A stretch of 44,631 nucleotides of DNA from a bacterium (GCA_035691305.1 DASSJF010000063.1:1-44631); one strand, 5' to 3'; counted from the stretch's first letter, positions 7,518 to 16,142 are shown. The notes: generated from the letters alone by a model not told the origin. Translations and numbers: made by a program.

Positions 7518-9541
7518 AGACCGTCATTCGGACCGTGTGCGCGCACGACTGTCCCGACATGTGCTCGCTTTTGGTGCACGTCGAGGACGGCCGCATCACG
7601 CGCGTACAGGGCGATCCCGATCAGCCGTTCACGGCGGGCTTCGCCTGCGCCAAGGTCAGCCGCGAGCACGAGATCGTGCACTCGCCGGAGCGGCTCGCGC
7701 AGCCGCTGCGCCGGACGGGTCCCAAAGGGAGCGGCGCCTTCGCGCCGGTCGGCTGGGACACCGCGCTCGACGAGATCACGGCGACGTGGCGGGCGATCAT
7801 CGAGCGAGACGGGCCGCTCGGCATCCTCGGCTACTGCTACAGTGCCCACCAGGGCGTCTTCAACCGCGGCCTGCTGCTGGCGCTGTTCCACGCGCTCGGC
7901 GCGACCCGCCTCGTCGCCGGCACGGTCTGCGACTCGTGCTCGGACGAGGCCTGGGAGGCGACGCTCGGCCCGGTCGGCGGCGCGGATCCCGAGTCCGTGC
8001 ATCTCTCGGACCTCGTGATCGCCTGGAGCGCCGACCTCGTGACGACCAGTGTCCACTTCTGGGCGAAGGTTGAGGAGGCGCGCCGCGGGGGGACCAAGCT
8101 GGTCGTCATCGATCCGCGCCGCAGCCGGACCGCGGCGCACGCCGACTGGCACCTGCAGCCCAGGATCGGCACCGACGCGGCGCTCGCGCTTGGCGTGATG
8201 CACGTGCTCGTTCGCGAGGGGTTGTGCGACCGCGACTACCTCGCGCGAAAGACGACGGGGTTCGAGCGCCTCGAGCGCGAGGTGTTGCCGCGGTTTTCGC
8301 CGGCGCGCACCGAAGCGGTCACCGGGATCGGCGCGACGGACGTCGAGCGACTCGCGACGATGTACGGTCGCGCCCGCGCTCCGTTCATCCGCATGGGCTG
8401 GGGCATGTCGCGCAGCGTTCAGGGCGGCCAGGCGATCCGGGCGGTCGCGCTGCTGCCCGGCGTCACCGGCGCCTACGCGCGGCCGGGCGGCGGCGCGCTG
8501 CTCAGCACGTCGCAGAGCTTCGGCTTCTCGCTCGATCCGATCCGTAAACCCTCCGGGCCCGAGACCGTGCGCAGCGTCAACCACTCGCGCCTCGGCGAGG
8601 CGCTGCTGACGCTCGCCGATCCGCCGATCCGCGCGCTGTTCGTGGCCGGCAACAATCCGGCCGTGACGTGCCCGGACGCCGGCGCGGTGCGGCGCGGGCT
8701 CGCGCGCGAAGACCTGTTCACGGTGGTGCACGCGCCGTTTCTCTCGGACACCGCCAAATACGCGGACGTCGTGCTGCCGGCGGCGACCTTCCTCGAGACC
8801 GAGGACTTCTACCGCGCGTACGGCGCCTACTACGTGCAGTTCGGGCCGCGCGCGCTCGAGCCGGTCGGCCAGGCATGGCCGAACGTGAGGCTGGCGCAGG
8901 AGCTCGCCCGCCGCCTCGGCCTGCGCGACGCGGTTTTTTCGATGACGACCGACGAGCTGCTGCGCACGCTGTGGAGCCGCGCGGAGGGGCCGGCCGCGGC
9001 GGTCGACCCCACGTCCGTGCGCGGCGCCGGCCCGATCAAGATCCAGGCGAACGGCGGCGGCCAGCGGTTCGCGACGCCGTCCGGCAAGCTGGAGTTCTAC
9101 TCGTCCCATCTTGCGGCGCGCGGCCTGCCGCCGATGCCGGACTGGGCGCCCGACGCCGGCGAGGCGGCGGACGCGGCCCGCTGGCCACTGCGCCTCCTGA
9201 CCGCGCCCGGTTACTATCAAGCCCATACCGCGTTTTCAGGAAACGAACGGCTTCGCCGCCGCCAGGGGCCGCCGGTGGCGATTCTGCATCCCTCCGACGC
9301 CGATCGCCGAAAGTTGCGCGAAGGGGATGCGGTGGAGCTCTACAACGACCGGGGCGCCGTCGGCTTGATGCTGCGCGTCAGCGACGAGGTGCCGGCCGGG
9401 GTCGTGCTGGTTCCCGGCCAGCGTCCGAGCGGCGAGGCGCGTCACGGCACGGTCAATCTGCTATGCTCCGACCGGTACACCGACATCGGCGAGGGGGCTA
9501 CCTACCAGAGTACCTTCCTGGACGTCCGCCCGGGGCAATAA
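7514..9541 (+). CDS. molybdopterin oxidoreductase of the DMSO-reductase superfamily (YoaE-like)
   Basis: A 675-aa catalytic subunit binding bis-molybdopterin guanine dinucleotide and one [4Fe-4S] cluster. Cluster ligands are Cys9, Cys13, Cys17 and Cys45 (CAHDCPDMC ... FACAK). GTVCDSCSDEAWE near residue 137 lies where the molybdenum ligand loop is expected. VVIDPRRSRTAAHADWHLQPRIGTDAALALGVMHVL and AGNNPAVTCPD are family hallmarks, and the C-terminal ~110 residues form the MopB C-terminal cofactor domain. It lacks a Tat signal, so it is probably cytosolic, and no electron-transfer or membrane-anchor subunit is adjacent. It resembles uncharacterised YoaE-type proteins; the substrate is unknown. 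GTG 7514 overlaps the previous stop. Confidence 0.85.
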   Translation: MKTVIRTVCAHDCPDMCSLLVHVEDGRITRVQGDPDQPFTAGFACAKVSREHEIVHSPERLAQPLRRTGPKGSGAFAPVGWDTALDEITATWRAIIERDGPLGILGYCYSAHQGVFNRGLLLALFHALGATRLVAGTVCDSCSDEAWEATLGPVGGADPESVHLSDLVIAWSADLVTTSVHFWAKVEEARRGGTKLVVIDPRRSRTAAHADWHLQPRIGTDAALALGVMHVLVREGLCDRDYLARKTTGFERLEREVLPRFSPARTEAVTGIGATDVERLATMYGRARAPFIRMGWGMSRSVQGGQAIRAVALLPGVTGAYARPGGGALLSTSQSFGFSLDPIRKPSGPETVRSVNHSRLGEALLTLADPPIRALFVAGNNPAVTCPDAGAVRRGLAREDLFTVVHAPFLSDTAKYADVVLPAATFLETEDFYRAYGAYYVQFGPRALEPVGQAWPNVRLAQELARRLGLRDAVFSMTTDELLRTLWSRAEGPAAAVDPTSVRGAGPIKIQANGGGQRFATPSGKLEFYSSHLAARGLPPMPDWAPDAGEAADAARWPLRLLTAPGYYQAHTAFSGNERLRRRQGPPVAILHPSDADRRKLREGDAVELYNDRGAVGLMLRVSDEVPAGVVLVPGQRPSGEARHGTVNLLCSDRYTDIGEGATYQSTFLDVRPGQ

Positions 9542-9635
9542 TCGGCGCCACGGCGGCGTTTCTCGAAGAGGGAACGTGGTGCCCGGGCGCCGTTCGTCGG
9601 CGCACCGCGCCGCGGTGCTCCCCAAAGGACTGATC

Positions 9636-10538
9636 ATGGCGCAGCCAATCGCAGATCCGACCGCCACCTCTCCATCCGCCGACATGGAAGAGATTGCCTC
9701 GATCGTGCGGCGCGCGTTGGCTGAGGATTTCGGCCGCGGGGACGTCACGACCGACGCCGTGGTGTCCGATGGGACGGTCGCGCACGGCCGGTTCATCGTC
9801 AAGGCGGCCGGCGTGATTGCGGGCTGGGGCGCGGTGTCGGCGGTGTTTGCGGCGCTCGACCGGCGCGCCGCGGTTCGCCCGATCGTGCACGACGGCCGGG
9901 ACGTTCGGCCCGGCACCCTGATCGGCACGGTGGACGGACCGGCGCGGGCGCTGCTGAGCGGCGAGCGCGTCGCGCTCAATTTCTTGCAGCGGTTGTCCGG
10001 GATCGCGACGATGACCCGGGCGTTTGTGCGCGCCGTGGAAGGCTCGCGCGCCGTCGTTCTCGATACGCGGAAGACCGCGCCCGGTCTGCGTGTGCTGGAC
10101 CGGCTCGCCGTGCGGCTCGGCGGCGGGACCAACCACCGCTTCGGCCTCTTCGACATGGGGCTCATCAAGGAGAACCACGTCGCGGCCGCGGGCGGCATCA
10201 CCGCCGCGGTGCGGCGTTTCCGCGCGAATGCGCCCGCCGGCGTGCCGGTTGAGGTAGAGGTCCGTACGCTCGACGAGCTGCGCGAGGCGCTGGGCCTCGC
10301 ACCGGACCGCATTCTGCTCGACAACATGGACGTCGCACGGATCCGGGAGGCCGTGCGGCTGGCCGCGGGCCGCGTTCCGCTGGAAGCCTCCGGCGGCGTG
10401 AATCTGGACACCGTCGCCGAGATCGCGAAGACCGGCGTCGACTACATTTCGGTGGGCGCGCTGACCCACTCGGTTCGCGCCCTCGACATCAGCCTCGAGC
10501 TCGACACCGCCGCCCCCGCCACGGCGAGGGAGAGGTAA
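9636..10538 (+). CDS. nadC: nicotinate-nucleotide pyrophosphorylase (carboxylating)
   Basis: Quinolinate phosphoribosyltransferase (300 aa) converts quinolinate and PRPP to nicotinate mononucleotide with loss of CO2. Family segments present are ALAEDFGRGDVTTDA, ERVALNFLQRLSGIATMTR, LDTRKTAPGLRVLDRLAVRLGGGTNHRFGLFDMGLIKENH with the Arg, His and Lys of the active site, VEVEVRTLDE, ILLDNMD and EASGGVNLDTV...DYISVGALTHS. I use ATG 9636 with AAAGGA six bases upstream, although the frame is open further upstream. nadA follows after 11 bp, so they form an operon. nadB is not adjacent. Confidence 0.96.
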   Translation: MAQPIADPTATSPSADMEEIASIVRRALAEDFGRGDVTTDAVVSDGTVAHGRFIVKAAGVIAGWGAVSAVFAALDRRAAVRPIVHDGRDVRPGTLIGTVDGPARALLSGERVALNFLQRLSGIATMTRAFVRAVEGSRAVVLDTRKTAPGLRVLDRLAVRLGGGTNHRFGLFDMGLIKENHVAAAGGITAAVRRFRANAPAGVPVEVEVRTLDELREALGLAPDRILLDNMDVARIREAVRLAAGRVPLEASGGVNLDTVAEIAKTGVDYISVGALTHSVRALDISLELDTAAPATARER

Positions 10539-10549
10539 AGGAGCAGACG

Positions 10550-11602
10550 ATGCCCGCGTCCACGCTCTTGTACGAACGCCTGAAGGACCGGCTCCACGAC
10601 GTCGTGCCGGACGTGGAGCTGCGGTATAAGGCGGAGCTCGCGGACGAGATCAACCGCCTCAAAGCCGAGCGCGACGCCGTGATCCTCGGCCACAACTACA
10701 TGGAGCCCGCGCTGTACTACTCGATCGCAGACTACACCGGCGACTCGCTCGAGCTGTCGCGGCAGGCCGCGAAGACCGACAAGTCCGTTATCGTCTTCTG
10801 CGGCGTGCGCTTCATGGCGGAGACCGCGAAGATCCTCAATCCGGGCAAGACGGTGCTCGTGCCCTCGGAGCGCGCCGGCTGCTCGCTCGCGGCCAGCATT
10901 ACGGCGGCCGACGTCCGCGCGCTGCGCGCGCGGTTCCCCGGCGTGCCCGTCGTCGCGTATGTCAACACCTACGCCGACGTCAAGGCGGAAGTCGACGTCT
11001 GCTGCACGTCGAGCAATGCGGCGGCCGTGGTCAACTCGCTCGGCAGCGGCGCCGTCATCTTCCTCCCGGACGAATACCTCGCGCGCAACGTGGCGCGGGA
11101 GACCGGACGGCGCATCATCATCGCGCAGCCGGGCGGCGCCGCGGCGCCGGTGAGCCCCGCGGGTTCCCCGACGGCCGGCGCGTCGCTTGTCGGCTGGGGC
11201 GGCCGCTGCGAGGTGCACGAGAAGTTCACGGTCGGCGACATCGTGGACGTGCGCCGGCAGTTCCCCGACGCCGTCGTGCTCGCCCACCCCGAGTGCAGTC
11301 CCGAAGTCGTGGCGGCGGCGGACTTCTCCGGGAGCACCACCGCGATGGTGCGGTTCGTCGAGCGGTCTCCGGCGCGGCGGTATCTGCTGCTGACCGAGTG
11401 CGCGATGGGCGACAACGTCGCCGCCGCGAACCCGGGCAAGGAGATGCTGCGGCTCTGCAGCGTCCGGTGCCCGCACATGAACCAGATCACGCTCGAAGAC
11501 ACGCTCGAGGCGCTGCGGCAGATGCGGTACGCGGTCGAGGTGCCCGAGGAGATCCGCGTGCGCGCGGCCCGCGCCGTCGAGCGGATGGTGGCGATCGGCT
11601 GA
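10550..11602 (+). CDS. nadA: quinolinate synthase with an extra insertion
   Basis: Quinolinate synthase (350 aa) condenses iminoaspartate with dihydroxyacetone phosphate on a [4Fe-4S] cluster. Likely cluster ligands are Cys111 (AGCSLA), Cys220 (GGRCEVHEKF) and Cys307 (CPHMNQI). Other hallmarks are LGHNYMEPALY, GVRFMAETAKIL, YVNTYADVKAEVDVCCTSSNA, LAHPECSPEV and STTAMVRFV. The stretch around 194-217, rich in Gly, Ala, Pro and Ser, pushes the first two ligands 109 residues apart, against 87 in the Thermotoga enzyme as I recall it. The insertion therefore lies just before the second ligand. AAAGGAG precedes ATG 10550. Confidence 0.95.
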   Translation: MPASTLLYERLKDRLHDVVPDVELRYKAELADEINRLKAERDAVILGHNYMEPALYYSIADYTGDSLELSRQAAKTDKSVIVFCGVRFMAETAKILNPGKTVLVPSERAGCSLAASITAADVRALRARFPGVPVVAYVNTYADVKAEVDVCCTSSNAAAVVNSLGSGAVIFLPDEYLARNVARETGRRIIIAQPGGAAAPVSPAGSPTAGASLVGWGGRCEVHEKFTVGDIVDVRRQFPDAVVLAHPECSPEVVAAADFSGSTTAMVRFVERSPARRYLLLTECAMGDNVAAANPGKEMLRLCSVRCPHMNQITLEDTLEALRQMRYAVEVPEEIRVRAARAVERMVAIG

Positions 11603-11658
11603 CGCCCCCGGCGGTCCGCCGGAAGCGCTCGACCGCCGCCCGCCGGCCGGCCGCCGCG

Positions 11659-12846
11659 GTGCCGCCCACCGACATCCGCCACGTCCGCGAGCTGCGCGTG
11701 CTGGCGTCGATCGCCGAGGCCCTCAACAGCGCGCCGGACGTCGAGCGCGCGCTCGACCGCACGCTTTCGATGGTGGCCGATCTCCTCGGCCTCCGCACCG
11801 GCTGGGTGTGGCTGATCGATCCCGAATCCGGCCGCTGGTATAACGCCGCGGCCCGGCACCTCCCGCCGTACCTCCGAAAGCCGGTCCGCATGGCCGGGCG
11901 CTCGTGCTGGTGCATCGAGGCGTTCCGCGAAGGTGAACTGACGCCCAAGAACATCGACGTCATCGAGTGCAGCCGGCTGCGCCCCGCGGTCCGGCAGCAG
12001 GCCACCGAGCTGACGCGCGGTCTGGCGTACCACGCCAGCATCCCGCTGTACTTTCAGGAGCGCCCGCTCGGCATCATGAACGTGACCGGGCCCGCCTGGC
12101 GGCGCCTCACCGCCGTAGAGTTGCGGCTGCTCTCCACGATCGGCTACCAGGTGGGCATCGCGATCGAACGCGCCCGGCTTGCGGAGCGCAGCGCGCGCCT
12201 CGCGCGCGCCGAGGAGCGCACGCGGATCGCCCGCGAGATTCACGATACTCTGGCCCAGTCGCTCACCGCGATCGCGCTGCAGCTCGAGGGCGCCGTCCGC
12301 GCGGCGGACGCGAACCCGGAGCGGGCGAAGGCGCGTGTCGGACGCGCCCTCGAGGTGGCGCGCGCCGGGCTCGAGGAGGCGCGCCGCTCGGTTCTCAACC
12401 TCCGCGCCGCGCCGGGCGCCGGTACCCCGCTGCCGGAGGCCCTCGCCGCGCTCGGCCGCGCGGTGACCGCGGAGACGGGCGTGCGCGTGCACGTGCGGAC
12501 GGCCGGCGGCCGTCCGGTGCCGCAGCCCGTAGAGCCGGAGTTGTTCCGCATTGCGCAGGAAGCCCTCACCAACGTGCGGCGCCACGCGAACGCCACCGAG
12601 GTGGCGGTGACGCTGTCCAGCACCTCCCGCGGCATCCGGCTGTCGATCCATGACGACGGCAGGGGCTTCACGCCGCGGGCGGTCCCGGCGGGACGGCTCG
12701 GGTTGGTCGGGATGCGCGAGCGCGCGGAGCTGCTCGGCGGCCGTTTCCGCGTGTCGAGTTCGCCGCGCCGGGGCACGACGGTCGCGGTCGCGGTACCGGC
12801 GGGCCGCCTCGCCGCGGTGCCTGAGCCGTCGGGGGCGCGCCGGTGA
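11659..12846 (+). CDS. GAF-domain sensor histidine kinase (NarX/LiaS-like)
   Basis: A 395-aa histidine kinase with no membrane segment, so probably a cytosolic sensor. A GAF domain covers about 12-175 and contains a Cys set, Cys83-x-Cys85 and Cys104 (SCWC ... VIECSRL), that could bind a metal cluster. A HisKA_3 dimerisation helix carries the phosphorylated His195 (REIHDTLAQSL). The HATPase domain follows, with EALTNVRRHA (N box), DDGRGF (G1) and GLVGMRERAELLGG (G2). No ATG is available; GTG 11659 fits the domain start, though initiation nearer the nadA stop is possible. The stop overlaps the response regulator GTG (GTGA), so they are a cognate pair. Confidence 0.88.
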   Translation: MPPTDIRHVRELRVLASIAEALNSAPDVERALDRTLSMVADLLGLRTGWVWLIDPESGRWYNAAARHLPPYLRKPVRMAGRSCWCIEAFREGELTPKNIDVIECSRLRPAVRQQATELTRGLAYHASIPLYFQERPLGIMNVTGPAWRRLTAVELRLLSTIGYQVGIAIERARLAERSARLARAEERTRIAREIHDTLAQSLTAIALQLEGAVRAADANPERAKARVGRALEVARAGLEEARRSVLNLRAAPGAGTPLPEALAALGRAVTAETGVRVHVRTAGGRPVPQPVEPELFRIAQEALTNVRRHANATEVAVTLSSTSRGIRLSIHDDGRGFTPRAVPAGRLGLVGMRERAELLGGRFRVSSSPRRGTTVAVAVPAGRLAAVPEPSGARR

Positions 12847-13472
12847 TCAGGGTCCTCATCGTCGACGACCACCCGGTCGTGCGTGAGGGCCTCGTCGCGG
12901 CGCTCGAGGACGAGCCGGACATCCGGATCGTGGGTGCGGCCGGCTCGGCCGAGGACGCGCTGCGGCTCGCGCCGTCGGCCCGTCCGGAGGTCGTGCTCCT
13001 CGATCTGGAGTTGCCCGGCCTCGGCGGGATCGAGGCGATTCCGAAGCTCGCGGCGGTGCTGCCGGCTGCCGGCATCATCGTGCTGACCGCGTACGATACG
13101 GACGAACGGGTGCTGGGCGCGGTACAGGCGGGCGCGCGCGGCTATGTCCTGAAGGGCGCGTCCGTCGAGGAAATCACGCGGGCGATCCGCGCGGTGCAGG
13201 CCGGCGGCTCCTACCTGGCCTCGCCCGTCGCGGCCAAAGTCCTCGGGCACGTGCGCTCGCCGCGCCGCACCACGATCCTGAGCGGCCGGGAGCGCACGGT
13301 CCTCCGCGAAGTGGCGGCCGGGCGGTCGACCAAGCAGATCGCACGGTCGTTGGGGATCACCGAACGCACGGTCAAATTCCACGTCAGCTCGATCATGAAC
13401 AAGCTGGGTGCCGGCACCCGCGCCCAGGCGGTCGCCGAAGCGGCCAAGCGCGGGCTCCTCGATCGCGGCTAG
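12843..13472 (+). CDS. NarL/LuxR-family response regulator
   Basis: A 209-aa DNA-binding response regulator. The receiver domain (1-120) has the acidic pocket Asp8-Asp9, phospho-acceptor Asp54 (LLDLELPG), the switch Thr in IVLTAYD and the conserved Lys in GYVLKGAS. The C-terminal LuxR-type helix-turn-helix (about 140-203) reads LSGRERTVLREVAAGRSTKQIARSLGI followed by the recognition helix TERTVKFHVSSIMNKL. It overlaps the histidine kinase by 4 bp and should be phosphorylated by it. The targets are unknown; the neighbouring nadCA, SDR and queA-like genes are candidates by proximity only. Confidence 0.93.
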   Translation: MIRVLIVDDHPVVREGLVAALEDEPDIRIVGAAGSAEDALRLAPSARPEVVLLDLELPGLGGIEAIPKLAAVLPAAGIIVLTAYDTDERVLGAVQAGARGYVLKGASVEEITRAIRAVQAGGSYLASPVAAKVLGHVRSPRRTTILSGRERTVLREVAAGRSTKQIARSLGITERTVKFHVSSIMNKLGAGTRAQAVAEAAKRGLLDRG

Positions 13473-13540
13473 GCGCCGCCCCGCGCCGGCGCGCGCTCCC
13501 TCTCGGTGAAGCCGAGGCGTTCGATCGGCCCCTGTGCGTG

Positions 13541-13562
13541 GGGACAGGATCCCCGCTGTCCC
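13541..13562 (+). other. stem-loop in the gap after the response regulator
   Basis: GGGACAG (13541-13547) and CTGTCCC (13556-13562) form a perfect 7-bp stem with an 8-nt loop GATCCCCG. It lies in the 182-bp gap between the response regulator and the SDR. There is no T-run on either side, so intrinsic termination is doubtful. It could equally be an operator-like inverted repeat or an mRNA hairpin. Confidence 0.4.
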
Positions 13563-13654
13563 AACGTCACGCAGTCCGCTGCGCTTCGGTGCGGGTTCCC
13601 CGCGTTCGCGGAAGCGCACACTGCATCCAGGACAGCCGACGGGAGGCATCCCCC

Positions 13655-14413
13655 ATGCAGATCGCTGATGCGGTTGTGCTGATTACCGGCGCCTCGCGCG
13701 GGCTCGGGCGGGAGATCGCGCGCCTCTTCGCCGTCCGCGGCGCGCGCCTGATCCTGACGTCGCGCGACCCCGAGGCACTTGAACAGGCCGCCTCGGACCT
13801 CCGGGCATCCCGCGGTCCGGACGGCCGCCGGCCCGACGTGCTCGCCGTGCCCGGCGACGTGGCGGACGAGGAACACGCCGAGCGCCTCGTGTGGCTCGGC
13901 CTCTCGCGGTTCGGGCGCATCGACGTGCTGGTGAACAACGCCTCGGCGCTCGGCGGAAGCCCGATGCCGCGGCTCGAGGCCTTGGATGCGCGCGCCTTCG
14001 AACAGACGCTCCGCGTCAACGTGACGGCGCCGCTCCGGTTCACGCAGCTTGTGCTGCCGCAGATGAAGGCCCGCGGGCGCGGCGTGATTCTCAACGTCAC
14101 ATCGGACGCGGGAGTGGAAGCCTATCCCGGCTGGGGCGGCTACGGCGCCGGCAAGGCCGCGCTGGAGCATTTGAGCCGCATCCTCGCGGCCGAACTGGCC
14201 GGCACGGGCGTCCGGGTCTACGTCGTCGATCCGGGCGAGATGAATACGCGGATGCACCGGGACGCGGAGCCCGGGGTAGATCTGTCGCGCCTGCCGTCGC
14301 CGGCGGTGCCGGCGCCCGCGTTTGTGCGCCTGGTCGAAGAGGAGCCCGCCGAATCCGGCCGGTTTGTCGCACAGCAGCTGATCGACGGGCGTGTGCCGGA
14401 GCCGGTCGCATGA
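13655..14413 (+). CDS. short-chain dehydrogenase/reductase
   Basis: A 252-aa classical SDR, an NAD(P)-dependent oxidoreductase. The cofactor motif is TGASRGLG (14-21), followed by NNAS in place of NNAG. The active-site residues are a Ser in NVTSDAGVE and the Tyr/Lys pair in YGAGKAALEHL. ATG 13655 follows GGGAGG and starts right at the Rossmann strand; the open frame upstream is not used. The stop overlaps the ATG of the QueA-like gene (ATGA), so the two are probably translated together. The substrate is not deducible. Confidence 0.85.
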   Translation: MQIADAVVLITGASRGLGREIARLFAVRGARLILTSRDPEALEQAASDLRASRGPDGRRPDVLAVPGDVADEEHAERLVWLGLSRFGRIDVLVNNASALGGSPMPRLEALDARAFEQTLRVNVTAPLRFTQLVLPQMKARGRGVILNVTSDAGVEAYPGWGGYGAGKAALEHLSRILAAELAGTGVRVYVVDPGEMNTRMHRDAEPGVDLSRLPSPAVPAPAFVRLVEEEPAESGRFVAQQLIDGRVPEPVA

Positions 14414-15480
14414 CGCCGGTAGCGACGCTGTCCGAGGCGATGTCCGTTCGGACGGCGCCGCCGAGGGCGCCATCCGGGTTGCCGGAGTTCGTCCTGCCTC
14501 CCGAACTCGAGGCGCACAAGCCGCCCGAGGCGCGCGGACTGCTGCGCGACGAGGTGCGCCTGCTCGTCACCCACCGGGACGGCCACCGCATCATCCACCG
14601 GCGGTTCACAGATCTTCCCGACCTGCTGGCGCCGCGCGATCTCCTGGTCGTGAACGACTCCGCTACCTTGCCGGCGGCGCTCGCGGCTCGCCGCGCGTCC
14701 GGCGGCGCTCCGGTGGCGCTGCACCTCTCGACGGCCCTGACCGCCTCGCTCTGGATCGTCGAAGCCCGGCAGACGCGCGTCGAGGCCGGTGACGTGTTGA
14801 TGCTCGCCGCCGGCGGCAGCGCCCGGATTCTCGCGCCGTATCCCGGTTCGGAACGCCTCTCGATCGCGCGGCTGCGCCTCCCCGAGCCGACGCTGGAGTA
14901 TCTCCGCCGATTTGGACGGCCGATCGCGTACCCTTACGTGCGCGGCGAGTGGCCGCTGGCGGCGTATCAGACCGTCTACGCGCGGGAGCCCGGATCGGCG
15001 GAGATGCCCTCGGCCGGCCGCGCCTTCACCCCGGCGGTCCTCTCGCGCGCGGCCGCGCGGGGGATCGGGCTCGCCCGCATCACGCTCCACACGGGCGTGG
15101 CGAGCCTCGAGCGCGACGAGCCCCCGATCGAGGAGTGGTACCGGGTTCCGGCGGAGACCGTCTCGGCGATCGACGCGGCGCGCGAAGCCGGCGGACGCGT
15201 CGTCGCGGTCGGGACGACCGTCGTGCGGGCGCTCGAGAGTGCGTCGGACCCGCGGGGCAGGGTCCGCGCGTCGGAGGGGTGGACGGATCTGATCGTCACG
15301 CCGGCGCGGGGCATCCGTACGGTGGACGGCCTGCTTACCGGTTTCCACGAGCCGCGGGCGTCGCATCTCGCGATGCTGACCGCGTTTGCGGGTCGCGCGC
15401 ACCTCGAGCGCGCCTATCGCGCCGCCCTCGAGGCCGGCTATCTATGGCATGAGTTCGGAGATCTGCACCTGATCCTCTAG
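14410..15480 (+). CDS. QueA-like S-adenosylmethionine:tRNA ribosyltransferase-isomerase
   Basis: A 356-aa relative of QueA, which transfers and isomerises the ribosyl part of AdoMet onto 7-aminomethyl-7-deazaguanine in tRNA to form epoxyqueuosine. Conserved elements are the N-terminal LPPELEAHKPPEARG (canonical LP..LIA..P...R), DLLVVNDSATLPAALAARRASGG, YQTVYAREPGSAEMPSAGRAF, ITLHTGVAS, VAVGTTVVRALESA and VDGLLTGFHEPRASHLAMLTAFAG. Several canonical residues differ (for example PSAGRAF for PTAGLHF), placing it in a divergent branch. No tgt, queG or other queuosine gene is nearby, so the exact reaction is uncertain. Its stop shares CTAG with the converging aldolase gene. Confidence 0.78.
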   Translation: MTPVATLSEAMSVRTAPPRAPSGLPEFVLPPELEAHKPPEARGLLRDEVRLLVTHRDGHRIIHRRFTDLPDLLAPRDLLVVNDSATLPAALAARRASGGAPVALHLSTALTASLWIVEARQTRVEAGDVLMLAAGGSARILAPYPGSERLSIARLRLPEPTLEYLRRFGRPIAYPYVRGEWPLAAYQTVYAREPGSAEMPSAGRAFTPAVLSRAAARGIGLARITLHTGVASLERDEPPIEEWYRVPAETVSAIDAAREAGGRVVAVGTTVVRALESASDPRGRVRASEGWTDLIVTPARGIRTVDGLLTGFHEPRASHLAMLTAFAGRAHLERAYRAALEAGYLWHEFGDLHLIL

Positions 15481-16142
15481 CGCCGCGACCCGTGCTCCGC
15501 CATGTGCGCGCGCTCCCATTCGAACGCGCCGTGCGGGAACGGTTTCTCGCCGCCGAGCGTCCGCGCCCCGATGACCGCTTCCGCGCCTTCTTCCATGACG
15601 ACGATGAGGCGCACGGTGCTGAGCGGATCGTCGTCGAAGGCCAGTAGACCGTGGTTGCCGAGCAGCACCGCGGGCGACTCCGGGTGGCCGCGCATCTGGT
15701 CGACGATGTTCGCGACCGATTCCTTGGAGCCGCGCGGCGCCCACGGCGCCACCGGCACTTCGCCGGCGAACCCGAATCGCAGCATCGCCTCGTAGGCGTT
15801 CGGCAGCGGCTTATTCGCGACCGCGAAGCTCGTGACGGCGGGCGAATGGGTGTGGATCACGGAGCCGACGGCGTCGCGCGTCCGGTAGACGCCGGCGTGC
15901 ATGCCGACGATCTCGGCCGCCACCGGATCCAGCCGGCCCTCGACGACTTTGCCGCCGAGCGTGACGACGGCGAAGTCCTCCGGCGTCAGCGTGCGCATCG
16001 TTCCGGCCGAGGTGATCACGATGCGGTCCGCGTCGACGCGCGCCGACATGTTGCCGTGCCCGCTGTGCGACATGACGCCGGCCTCGAAGAGCGCCTTCGA
16101 CGCCTGGATCAGCCGCAGCTTGACGTGGTCGACACTCGCCAT
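15477..16142 (-). CDS. class II aldolase/adducin-family protein
   Basis: A 221-aa class II (metal-dependent) aldolase, related to L-fuculose-phosphate aldolase and similar sugar-phosphate lyases. The metal-binding HTHSP and a third His in LLGNHGLLAF are present, as is SHSGHGNMSARV, the phosphate or substrate loop, and ITSAGTMR. The position of GSVIHTHSP and a C-terminal Glu-rich helix fit the family. ATG 16142 has a GGAGG a few bases upstream on the minus strand. It is divergent from the aromatic operon and converges tail-to-tail with the QueA-like gene, overlapping it by 4 bp. The substrate is unknown. Confidence 0.85.
   Translation of the reverse strand: MASVDHVKLRLIQASKALFEAGVMSHSGHGNMSARVDADRIVITSAGTMRTLTPEDFAVVTLGGKVVEGRLDPVAAEIVGMHAGVYRTRDAVGSVIHTHSPAVTSFAVANKPLPNAYEAMLRFGFAGEVPVAPWAPRGSKESVANIVDQMRGHPESPAVLLGNHGLLAFDDDPLSTVRLIVVMEEGAEAVIGARTLGGEKPFPHGAFEWERAHMAEHGSRR

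Noticed and set aside
13541-13562. Stem-loop after the response regulator read as an intrinsic terminator.
   Set aside because: There is no T-run after the stem, so I list it only as a hairpin of unknown role.
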